Assembly: GCA_023251275.1 (NCBI GenBank)
Contig: JAHEZC010000078.1
Location: 1-8,520, forward strand
Length of the DNA: 8,520 bases
Source of the DNA: Parafilimonas sp.
GTDB lineage: Bacteria; Bacteroidota; Bacteroidia; Chitinophagales; Chitinophagaceae
Direction: 5' to 3'
In this document: piece after piece, positions 1-6,580 of the stretch
Position numbering within the stretch: position 1 is the first letter of the stretch
How the letters are laid out: every line of letters begins with the position of its first letter
Translations under genes and position numbers: made by a program
The notes under the pieces: generated by a model
What the model was told of the DNA's origin: nothing
The model's input: only the letters and a program-made list of their open reading frames with translations
The model's database searches: none

Positions 1-1
1 G

Positions 2-190
2 GTGAAAGTGAAAGGTAATAAGGCTGTTATCCAATATGACGACAGCAAAGGCTATACACTGATCGTATCACTAGGGCAGTCTTCCATGATCGTTTGGGAA
101 TGTATCAACTTCGCTGATGAAAATGAAGTCATGAATACTGCGAATGTTTTTGACATTGATGGCATTAAGAAAATGCTGGGAGAACAATAA
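2..190 (+). CDS. C-terminal part of a small exported-family protein (5' end outside window)
   Basis: The reading frame is open from the left edge to a TAA stop, and the first codon (GTG) is better read as an internal Val than as a start. The reason is that its 62 residues align end to end with residues 137-199 of the next protein: VKV.G.K at the beginning, a shared Y.L, an ENE.M segment, an Asn, and I.K.L near the C-terminus. It is therefore most likely the tail of a tandem paralogue about 200 residues long whose signal peptide and helical N-terminal half lie outside the window. The stop is 23 bp before the next ATG, so the two genes are probably co-transcribed. I do not recognise the family and assign no function; an envelope location is inferred from the paralogue. 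Confidence 0.7.
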   Translation: MKVKGNKAVIQYDDSKGYTLIVSLGQSSMIVWECINFADENEVMNTANVFDIDGIKKMLGEQ

Positions 191-213
191 TCGCAACCTG
201 TAAAAAAATAATT

Positions 214-813
214 ATGAAAAAGCTTATTATATTTTCTTTCTTTTTATTTGCAGCAGCAGCATCATCAATAGCGCAGGATTTCAAAGCAGACATTGCAACT
301 GCACGTTCATCTTATGCAGGAGGAAAGCTGGAAGATGCTCATTTTGCCTTGCTCCAGGCTCTGCAGGAAATTGATCTTATCGTGGGCAAAGAGGTATTAA
401 AATTATTGCCACCAAAAATGGATACCCTCAATATGAATGCGCAGGATGATCATGTAATGGCCAATGCCGGGTTTATCGGAACTACTATACATCGCAGTTA
501 TGGCGCTGTGAATAAAGCCCAAATAGAAATCATCAATAATTCACCCATAATAGGCACACTGAATGCTTTCCTGAATACTCCCATTCTTGGCGGCATGATG
601 CGTGACGAGAATAACAAAATGGTAAAAGTGCAGGGGTACAAAGGAAGACTGGAAAAGCAGGGTGAAGATCAAAGCGGAAAATCTAACTACAACCTGCAAA
701 TTCCTTTTAACAATGCCTTACTGACTTTTACTGTAAATGGCACTTCTGAAAATGAAATCATGACAATGGTCAATACAATACCGCTGCAGAATATTGCAAA
801 ACTTATTCAATAA
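214..813 (+). CDS. Hypothetical exported (periplasmic) protein, 199 aa
   Basis: The protein starts with a clear Sec signal peptide: a KK n-region, a hydrophobic core at residues 4-17 and a probable signal peptidase I site after SIA (residue 20), leaving QDFKAD as the mature start. No lipobox Cys is present, so it should be a soluble periplasmic protein rather than a lipoprotein. Residues 22-66 form an amphipathic helical stretch (A..AR..Y..GKLEDAHFALLQALQEID) that resembles a single TPR-like helix pair. Residues 85-199 look like mixed alpha/beta, with a hydrophobic glycine-rich patch around 110-129 (IIGTLNAFL, ILGGMM). The C-terminal third matches the product of the preceding partial gene, implying tandem duplication. 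The leader (CCTGTAAAAAAATAATT before ATG) is A-rich without a Shine-Dalgarno motif. No named family or catalytic motif is recognisable. Confidence 0.88.
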   Translation: MKKLIIFSFFLFAAAASSIAQDFKADIATARSSYAGGKLEDAHFALLQALQEIDLIVGKEVLKLLPPKMDTLNMNAQDDHVMANAGFIGTTIHRSYGAVNKAQIEIINNSPIIGTLNAFLNTPILGGMMRDENNKMVKVQGYKGRLEKQGEDQSGKSNYNLQIPFNNALLTFTVNGTSENEIMTMVNTIPLQNIAKLIQ

Positions 814-946
814 AGAAGTGATTTTTGGAAGTCTTAAGGCTTAGTGAAGATTGAATTTCGAATGCAATGCCATAATACGCTAAAGCTCCAGTTTTTTGAG
901 CATCCTCTTTTATCAGCCTCATGAGAGACAGCATACGCTGCGGGCT
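814..946. other. Convergent intergenic gap, no convincing terminator
   Basis: This 133-bp gap separates the stop codons of two convergent genes. It contains an imperfect 14-bp palindrome (AAGTCTTAAGGCTT, 829-842) and a weak GCTC/GAGC hairpin around a T run (about 885-902). Neither has the strong stem plus terminal T tract expected of an intrinsic terminator. No open frame of note was seen. Confidence 0.5.
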
Positions 947-2047
947 TCATTGAAAATCAGTTGCTTTAATTATTTTTTGTGAAGGGTTACCGAAGATAAT
1001 ATGCTTGTAAGCTTCAGCGACAACTTTGAATTTCGATGATTTCAAATGAATCTCATCAAACCATCCCTCGAATCCTCCGGCTACATTACGACAATCTATA
1101 TGGTAGAGATTTGAAAATTTGTAAAATTTATCATCTATACCGTTTTCAGCAGGGTAATTTGCCAGCGAGATAAACATTTCATTTACTTTATCAATAAAAT
1201 GCCGCATAATTATTTTTTGTTTTTTTTCATTGTGCAGCCCCTTTAATTTAAGAGGTGTGCGCAACCAGTCGCCGGTTGGTGTAAAATTGTTAATAAGCCA
1301 TTGAAAGGGATTCCAGCTACGACATTTTTTGGGATAAGGAATAACGTAATCGTAACCTTGTGTAATGATTTTCAGATTTTTCAATTTTTTCGCCTGCTGA
1401 AGAGAGCTTAGTAAAAGCCAGTACTGTGCTTTTAGTGTCCAGATAAATGCATAAAAAGCATCTGACACGCAGGCGGTTACATAATCTTCATCCGGCAGGT
1501 TTTCATCTATGTTGGTATTGATCATAAACGATAACCTGTAACTCCCTACAAAATCATTACCGCCGCCGCTAATCAAAAAAACATCGGGCTCTATCATTGA
1601 AAGCTCTTCAATGTATTTTCCTTCATAGATCATATTAGCAATCCAATCGCCTGCGGCAGCAATTGAAAAAAGATTGATTTGTTTATCGCAAATCAGCCAT
1701 TCATTGATATCCTTTACATAAACAGGAAAGCAAAACCATGAATCGCCTTCTGCCACAATAGTTTTGTATCCCGTTGTCCGCATTCCTTTCCTGATCCGGC
1801 TGAAGAACTTTTTTTTTCTTTTTTCCTGTTTTTTCAGATTCATTTTGGCTAAAGAACTTTTCATCGCATCTGATTCTGTCAGCAGTGCAGATTCATTCAT
1901 ATCATAAATACGACGGATATTATTTCGCAGATCATCAAAGTTTACAGCCTCCTCGGCTTGTTTTGAAACCAGTTCTGAAAATTCTGTTTCTGAAAATTCA
2001 CGGGGGTAGCGAACCATTCTGTCAAGAAGATATTTTTTACTAGACAT
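947..2047 (-). CDS. SGNH/GDSL-type hydrolase family protein, 366 aa
   Basis: All blocks of the SGNH hydrolase fold are visible in order. Block I is AEGDSWF with nucleophile Ser103, and Trp104 replaces the usual Leu of GDSL. Block II has Gly133 (AAAGDW), block III is GGGNDF with Asn164, and block V is DEIHL with Asp331 and His334. A conserved-looking GYDYVIPYP segment lies near residue 221. By family knowledge such enzymes are esterases, lipases or deacylases; the substrate cannot be told from the sequence. There is no signal peptide or membrane segment, so it is probably cytoplasmic. The first ~95 residues are charged and helical, ending in a very basic stretch (residues 72-90, KKQEKRKKKFFSRIRKGMR) that could bind nucleic acid or membrane, or act as a linker. 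ATG start at 2045-2047; the gene stands alone, convergent with the exported-protein pair and about 300 bp from the next - strand gene. Confidence 0.85.
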   Translation of the reverse strand: MSSKKYLLDRMVRYPREFSETEFSELVSKQAEEAVNFDDLRNNIRRIYDMNESALLTESDAMKSSLAKMNLKKQEKRKKKFFSRIRKGMRTTGYKTIVAEGDSWFCFPVYVKDINEWLICDKQINLFSIAAAGDWIANMIYEGKYIEELSMIEPDVFLISGGGNDFVGSYRLSFMINTNIDENLPDEDYVTACVSDAFYAFIWTLKAQYWLLLSSLQQAKKLKNLKIITQGYDYVIPYPKKCRSWNPFQWLINNFTPTGDWLRTPLKLKGLHNEKKQKIIMRHFIDKVNEMFISLANYPAENGIDDKFYKFSNLYHIDCRNVAGGFEGWFDEIHLKSSKFKVVAEAYKHIIFGNPSQKIIKATDFQ

Positions 2048-2099
2048 ATAATGAATTGGTTAGTGGCTGCAGTTATTATAAGTAAATTTACAATTTTGA

Positions 2100-2234
2100 A
2101 TTTTAATTTTGAAGCTCATTCACTTGTGTATTTCGTTCATTCCTCTTAACCTCGAGGAAATTGAAAAGTTCGTAATAACCGAATTTCTATCTCCTCATGA
2201 GCAATGGTTCTATGACAGATGTATGAGAAAATAA
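2100..2234 (+). pseudogene. Possible decayed 3' end of an unknown gene
   Basis: This stretch of 44 codons runs from just after a TGA (2097-2099) to a TAA at 2232-2234. It has no ATG before the near-terminal Met codon at 2223. The second half reads like real protein: LNLEEIEKFV, then ITEFLSPHEQ, then WFYDRCMRK before the stop, with acidic/aromatic amphipathic character unlike a random translation of AT-rich DNA. The first half (ILILKLIHLCIS) looks like noise. It may be the surviving C-terminus of a gene whose body was deleted when the locus was rearranged. I cannot name the family. A chance open frame of this length is entirely possible. Confidence 0.3.
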
Positions 2235-2235
2235 A

Positions 2236-2301
2236 AACCACTAAGTGAAAAAAACTCTTTCCAGGCGAAGAATAGCGCCTATCTGCAGGCTGCCTGTGGT
2301 T
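2236..2301 (-). terminator. Structured region, possible terminator of the cytochrome/LRR gene
   Basis: Read on the - strand just downstream of the cytochrome gene, the segment has two adjacent hairpins. One is CAGG-loop-CCTG (2286-2296); the other is AGGCG with an 8-nt loop and CGCCT (2263-2280), followed 8 nt later by a run of seven T (2254-2248). An outer pairing AACCAC/GTGGTT (2301-2296 with 2241-2236) encloses them, though it shares the G at 2296 with the first hairpin. The 8-nt spacing between stem and T run is longer than in a textbook intrinsic terminator, so the call is tentative. GC content here is locally higher than in the surroundings. Confidence 0.4.
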
Positions 2302-2349
2302 ATTTTGTTTCGCTCATGCCTGTAAAAGCTTACATAAAATTCTTCTTCC

Positions 2350-3771
2350 TCAATATTCTTTTTTGGCCTTTACTTCTGTTGTATCACTTTCAAGTATTGG
2401 TACAATATAACCGCCGGTGTCAATCCTTGTTTTCGGAAAAGTTGTTTGCAATAATGCAAAATCATTGCTGCTTATATTGGTCTGCCAGAGATAAATTTCC
2501 TGTATTTTTTTTAAACCTTTTAATTGTATCACACCCTGTGTTGTAACTTTTGTGTCAACAAGATTCAGATACTGCAGATTTGAAAGTGATTGAATTGTGT
2601 GCAATCCATTATCAGTGATATGCGTGTTTTCCAAATGAAGCCTGGTAAGATTATCAAGCTGCGCCACAGCAGCAAGAGATGAATCATTGATATTAGTGCT
2701 TGCCAGGTTCAGCCATACCAACTGTTTTTTAAGCTTCAGCAATTGCTGTAATATTTCATTGCTTAGTAATGAAGCGGTAACAAAGTTTGCACTCAGGTAA
2801 TTGCTGTTTTGAGCAACGGGAATTATCACAATGCTATCCTGTTTTAGTTTTTCTATTACGGCATTATCGGCTTTCTCCACAGGTGTTAAAGGAATATAGC
2901 TAACCGTATTTTTAATTTCAGGAGCTTTTTGCAAAGCAAGCAATATGGGTTTTAAATTTTCAGGTTGGTCAAATTCTTTTACTTTTTTGTTGAAATCTGC
3001 GCCATTATCAATCCACCAGTGCAGCAGTGCAATTTGATTTTTGGATGGCTGAGATTTTTCTTTGGGTGGCATGTGATCATCATCTTCAGGAGGCAGCATC
3101 AGTCGTCTCATTATTTCGCTTGCATCTGCTTTTCCGGGTTCAATCACAATTCCATCTTTTCCCCCCTTCATCAATTTTGTGCTGTCGTCCATGCGCAAGC
3201 CGCCCTTCTGTTTATTTGGTCCATGACATCCATAGCATTTTGTGTGAAGTACCGGCCTTATCACATCGCTGTACACAAATGCTTCCTGTACATTTGGAAG
3301 TGGTTTTATAGTTGCATTAGAAAATGAACTATCGCCTGAAAATATATCTGCGAGCGGTTTAGTGAGATAATCAGAACCATGCGTTAATGATCCGCCCAAA
3401 TGCCCGGTGATCATTATTAAGACTAATAATCCGAGTGATAAAATTTTTTTATTTACGACAAACTGCGTGTTCTTTTCTTTTGCATACAGCATAAAGGAAA
3501 CAAGTGTTGTGCCGATACCCATCCAGAGATGCCATGTTACAAGTGTTTTATCGTAATCATCGGTAGTGGACAAAGTATAACCTGTAATGCATGCTCCCAG
3601 TGCAGTAACAGCTCCGCACAATAATGTAATTGGGACAGCCTGTTGCAATGCTTTGTATTTTTCTTTCCTCGCAAGCCATTGCAATAACAATGCGATAAGC
3701 AGCATACCGATAGGCAAATGAACAATCAAAGGATGAAAGTGGCCTATAAACTCTGAGATGGAAAGTAACAC
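2350..3771 (-). CDS. Membrane-anchored planctomycete-type cytochrome c with LRR C-terminus, 473 aa
   Basis: Three parts are visible. Residues 1-130 form a four-helix membrane domain of DUF2231 type (helices about 13-33, 46-66, 79-97 and 109-127) with His residues at 11, 13, 18, 81 and 124 that could ligate haem b. Residues 165-260 are a planctomycete-type cytochrome c domain: KCYGCHG gives the haem c site C179-x-x-C182-H183, followed by KGGLRMDD, and Met234 in DDHMPP is the likely distal ligand. Residues about 345-450 hold leucine-rich repeats (LVWLNLASTNI, LTRLHLENTHI, LQYLNLVDTKV, IQEIYLWQTNI). The haem domain and LRRs should face the periplasm. Role: probably electron transfer tied to an envelope oxidoreductase; this is inference. 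The start is GTG (3769-3771), because no ATG lies in frame before residue 23 (inside the first helix) and the extension upstream has none. It follows the sugar isomerase-like gene by 85 bp on the same strand. Confidence 0.9.
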   Translation of the reverse strand: MLLSISEFIGHFHPLIVHLPIGMLLIALLLQWLARKEKYKALQQAVPITLLCGAVTALGACITGYTLSTTDDYDKTLVTWHLWMGIGTTLVSFMLYAKEKNTQFVVNKKILSLGLLVLIMITGHLGGSLTHGSDYLTKPLADIFSGDSSFSNATIKPLPNVQEAFVYSDVIRPVLHTKCYGCHGPNKQKGGLRMDDSTKLMKGGKDGIVIEPGKADASEIMRRLMLPPEDDDHMPPKEKSQPSKNQIALLHWWIDNGADFNKKVKEFDQPENLKPILLALQKAPEIKNTVSYIPLTPVEKADNAVIEKLKQDSIVIIPVAQNSNYLSANFVTASLLSNEILQQLLKLKKQLVWLNLASTNINDSSLAAVAQLDNLTRLHLENTHITDNGLHTIQSLSNLQYLNLVDTKVTTQGVIQLKGLKKIQEIYLWQTNISSNDFALLQTTFPKTRIDTGGYIVPILESDTTEVKAKKEY

Positions 3772-3856
3772 CTTGATTGTTGAATTATTTTTATGACTGA
3801 ATTGATAAAATGAAGATTGAAGTTATAAAAATCTTTTGCTTAATATTTCTTCGACG
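3772..3856 (-). other. Short spacer between isomerase-like and cytochrome/LRR genes
   Basis: An 85-bp AT-rich gap between co-directional genes. I see no strong hairpin with a T tract and no TAnnTTTG promoter element on the - strand, so read-through from the upstream gene is plausible but not shown. Confidence 0.4.
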
Positions 3857-4798
3857 TCAGTTTGTATATCTTTTTCTCAGCAAATTCATCATATACACAT
3901 TAATAGCCCACTGGTCTGACAATGGTTCTCTTGTATAAGGCAGTGCAGGCATATAATCCGGAGGGCCAAATTCTGTGAGTATCGTTAAGCGCTCGCCCTT
4001 TTGGTTTTTAATTTCCACAACAGCATCCCACCATGCAAAATGTGCATTCAAGGCATCGTTCCATTCAGGTGCACGCGGGTCATTCACCTGCGGCCCTTCC
4101 GGATGACCAATCCGTGCATGGATATGATCAACACGCTGCAAAGTCATATCCACAGTTTCTTTTTGATCGTTCAATAAACTTTCATGCACATTGCACCAAT
4201 GCGATACATCAAACGTAACACGCAAGTCCGGAATTTTTTCCATATACTGTCTTGCTATGGGCGCAGCAAATAAAATTCTTGAGCGATGTGTTTCATGGCA
4301 TATCTTAATGCCTGTATCTTTTGCTAATTGCAACGTATGATCTATAAATTGTTTATTCTCTTCGAATGAAAAGAAATCTCTGCCCGAATGGCAGTTGATG
4401 TATAAAGGTTTCTGAATAGAGTTTGTCGCTGCGGCATCAATCATCTTTTTAAAATAATCAAGATGCTCCTGCCAGTTGCTTTGATAACCGCCGGTGAGAA
4501 AACCCACTTCAAGATTATTTTTTTTCAATGCTTCAAACAATGCATCCTGGTCTTTCTTTTCCATTGGCCACCAGATCTCAATGCCATCGTAGCCTTCTTT
4601 TGTAACTCTTTTACAGTATTCATCCAGTGTGCCGCTAAAGCCCCAATTGGTGGCAAGTAATTTTAATTCGAAATTTTTATTCATGCTGAAATCAGGTTTG
4701 TGCGAAAGGGCATAAGCTTCCAGTGAAGAAAGCATCAGTGCTGCAGCCGATGTTGCAGTTAACTCTATAAAATTTCTTCGTTTCAATATTTTTTGCAT
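3857..4798 (-). CDS. Tat-exported sugar phosphate isomerase/epimerase-like TIM-barrel protein, 313 aa
   Basis: The N-terminus is a twin-arginine signal: KRRNFIEL (Arg7-Arg8), a mildly hydrophobic Ala/Leu segment (13-26) and an AYA cleavage motif ending at residue 30. The mature part is a xylose-isomerase-like (AP endonuclease 2 family) TIM barrel. Likely metal ligands follow the family pattern: Glu169 in CHETH, Asp197 in FDVSHW, His225/His227 in DHIHARIG, and Glu276 in LTEFGPP. YDGIEIWW near residue 70 is the characteristic second barrel strand. Family members isomerise or epimerise sugars or cyclitols; Tat-exported Bacteroidota members are usually of unknown substrate. Export folded with its metal fits the Tat signal. 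ATG start, with a 74-bp gap from the MutS-like gene upstream, so it may share that transcript or have its own promoter. Its downstream neighbour is an envelope cytochrome, which suggests a shared periplasmic carbohydrate role (inference). Confidence 0.88.
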   Translation of the reverse strand: MQKILKRRNFIELTATSAAALMLSSLEAYALSHKPDFSMNKNFELKLLATNWGFSGTLDEYCKRVTKEGYDGIEIWWPMEKKDQDALFEALKKNNLEVGFLTGGYQSNWQEHLDYFKKMIDAAATNSIQKPLYINCHSGRDFFSFEENKQFIDHTLQLAKDTGIKICHETHRSRILFAAPIARQYMEKIPDLRVTFDVSHWCNVHESLLNDQKETVDMTLQRVDHIHARIGHPEGPQVNDPRAPEWNDALNAHFAWWDAVVEIKNQKGERLTILTEFGPPDYMPALPYTREPLSDQWAINVYMMNLLRKRYTN

Positions 4799-4872
4799 AA
4801 GTAAGGTAATTAAGGAAAGCTATGAAATAAAGAAACAGTAATTTTTTAATTCAACGGGCAAATAAAATATGT

Positions 4873-6189
4873 TTACAATTTCTCCAATATGCTTACTACT
4901 CCTTCTCTTTTTAGAATTAAATAACCAAGCCTGTCATTGCTGATACCTTCTTTCAGATGATAACTGAATAATAACTGGTCACCCTGCACCTGTGTTTCAA
5001 AAAACCGGAACTGTATGTTTGGGTATCGTTTCAGAGCTTCTCCTATTTCATACAGGTGGGTGGACAGAATGAACAGTGCATTTTTCATTTTCAACAATCC
5101 TTCAATCACAACTGTACTGCATTTCATGGCATCCTGCACATTGGTGCCTTTAAAAAGCTCGTCAACAAGTATAAGCCAGTGTTTGCCGTCACTGATTTTT
5201 TCAATGGTCTTGCGCACACGCTGTACTTCATTGAAGAAATAACTTTCGCCTTTTATAATATTATCCTCCACCTGTATATTACTGAGCAAGCCGTCAAACA
5301 AACTTAGTTGCATATATTTCGCAGGAACTCCCATACCAATATGAGCGAGATAAACTGCCACGCCTACTGCTTTGATAAAGGTACTTTTCCCCGCCATATT
5401 TGCGCCGGTGAGAAAAAGAAAATTCTGTTGATGTGAAAGCTCTATATTATATGACACAGGTGTCTGCAGCAGAGGGTGATACAGTTGTTGAGCAGTAAAT
5501 GTTGGTTCATCTGAAATTATCAACTCAGGAAAACAATATTGATATTTCATACAAGCTGTTGCCAGGCTGTGGTAGGCATCGAGCCTGCTGTACAAATCTA
5601 TAAGTTCATGAGCGTCTTGCCTGAAATGCCGGCGTATAAAATAACCGTAGCGAAGTATCTCAGCAGCAGATAGTTTTTTCCCGCTCTCCAGCCGGAGCAA
5701 TGATTGCATCATCTGCCTGTTGAGCAGCATGTTGATTCGATCAATGATAATCCTTAATACGGCAGGGATCTTTTGTTGTGATAATAACTCAACCATGTTA
5801 TGCAGGCCTTTCACAAAATCCGTGAAATGAGTAATCGAATACCTGATAATGGAAAAATCGGGCCCGTTAAAAATTTTATATAAAAGACTGTTGATGAGGC
5901 CTGCATGAGCCGGAATATCATTAATCTGTGTTTCGTAGAATTTTTCAATCACCATAATAGTGCCATTGGTAATGATGAATGGCCATTTGTCATACACAGA
6001 AATAATTTGCTGCAGCGTCTGCTGTGTTTCTTCTATCTGATTGATCCTTTCAAGCGGCTTGCTTAAAAAAAGTCTCAGCCACTCTTTTCCACCGATGGTT
6101 CTTGTAAAATTGAGATGATGAAAAACAGATTGTTCTTCGTCGTGAAGAAAGATAGACAGATCGGTAATAGTGGTTTTGTCTATTTGCAT
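4873..6189 (-). CDS. MutS-family ATPase lacking mismatch-recognition domains, 438 aa
   Basis: The C-terminal half is a MutS ATPase domain. Walker A is GANMAGKST (262-270), the region around 298-322 (DGLLSNIQVEDNIIKGESYFFNEV) occupies the place of the MutS signature loop, Walker B is LILVDELFKGTN with Asp343-Glu344, and STHLYEI (376-382) is the switch-His motif. Residues 1-240 correspond to the helical core/lever region. The mismatch-binding and connector domains of MutS1 are absent, as is the Smr nuclease domain of MutS2; MutS1 is about twice this length. It therefore should not be called mutS. Bacteroidota carry such short MutS-related proteins; their function is not established and may involve DNA structure recognition. 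The start ATG overlaps the stop of the upstream membrane-protein gene by one base (TAATG, 6191-6187), pointing to translational coupling. DELFKGTN differs from the usual DExGRGT of MutS. Confidence 0.88.
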   Translation of the reverse strand: MQIDKTTITDLSIFLHDEEQSVFHHLNFTRTIGGKEWLRLFLSKPLERINQIEETQQTLQQIISVYDKWPFIITNGTIMVIEKFYETQINDIPAHAGLINSLLYKIFNGPDFSIIRYSITHFTDFVKGLHNMVELLSQQKIPAVLRIIIDRINMLLNRQMMQSLLRLESGKKLSAAEILRYGYFIRRHFRQDAHELIDLYSRLDAYHSLATACMKYQYCFPELIISDEPTFTAQQLYHPLLQTPVSYNIELSHQQNFLFLTGANMAGKSTFIKAVGVAVYLAHIGMGVPAKYMQLSLFDGLLSNIQVEDNIIKGESYFFNEVQRVRKTIEKISDGKHWLILVDELFKGTNVQDAMKCSTVVIEGLLKMKNALFILSTHLYEIGEALKRYPNIQFRFFETQVQGDQLLFSYHLKEGISNDRLGYLILKREGVVSILEKL

Positions 6190-6578
6190 TAGCCTAAACT
6201 TAAAAGAGAAAATGTATAATATAAAAACCAGCCGACAGCCAGCAGTATGGAAAATAAGAGAAATGAAAAAGACCAGGCTCTTATTCTTTTAAAAAGATCC
6301 AGCAAAAAGCAAATTGCCACGGGGACAAAGAAAACAAAATTAATTTCATTATCATAAGATAAAATACCATAGATGTTTAATGGTAAAATCCCAAATAACA
6401 CGAGAATGCACCATATGCCAAATAATAAATTGACCAACTCGATGCGTCTCTGATTCCGTTCAATTGCAATTGTATTTTTTCTCCCGGAATATTTTATAAT
6501 TACCCCTGTAATTCCATGAATAAAATAACATAGAGGTATCATTATTAAAAAGAGTATAACAAAAAATTCTTTCAGCAT
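6189..6578 (-). CDS. Small four-helix membrane protein, 129 aa
   Basis: I do not recognise a family. Four hydrophobic helices are clear at about residues 5-27, 48-71, 79-96 and 101-126, with a basic cytoplasm-type loop between the first two (KYSGRKNTIAIERNQRRIE, 29-47) and a short KRIR loop at 97-100. This places it in the inner membrane with the basic loops inside and both ends probably on the outer side or paired accordingly. It has no Cys/His metal motif. It begins 2 nt after the pyrC stop, its likely ribosome site lying in the end of pyrC (GAAAGATAACT before ATG), and its stop overlaps the start of the MutS-like gene. It is thus the middle gene of a tight three-gene transcript, but this does not reveal its job. 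Confidence 0.82.
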   Translation of the reverse strand: MLKEFFVILFLIMIPLCYFIHGITGVIIKYSGRKNTIAIERNQRRIELVNLLFGIWCILVLFGILPLNIYGILSYDNEINFVFFVPVAICFLLDLFKRIRAWSFSFLLFSILLAVGWFLYYTFSLLSLG

Positions 6579-6580
6579 AG

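Noticed and set aside
829..842. Imperfect palindrome AAGTCTTAAGGCTT between convergent genes
   Set aside because: It has essentially no loop and no T tract, so it is a poor terminator candidate; such short palindromes are common.
2316..3327. Open frames on the + strand (2316-2546, 2965-3327, 3027-3311)
   Set aside because: They are antisense to the cytochrome/LRR gene, whose haem motif and LRRs prove the - strand reading; their products are Phe/Cys/His-rich without domain character.
4033..5307. + strand frames opposite the isomerase-like and MutS-like genes
   Set aside because: They are shadows of genes with clear catalytic motifs on the other strand.
4873..6189. Naming the ATPase gene mutS or mutS2
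   Set aside because: Mismatch-binding, connector and Smr domains are missing, and the length (438) is far below both families.
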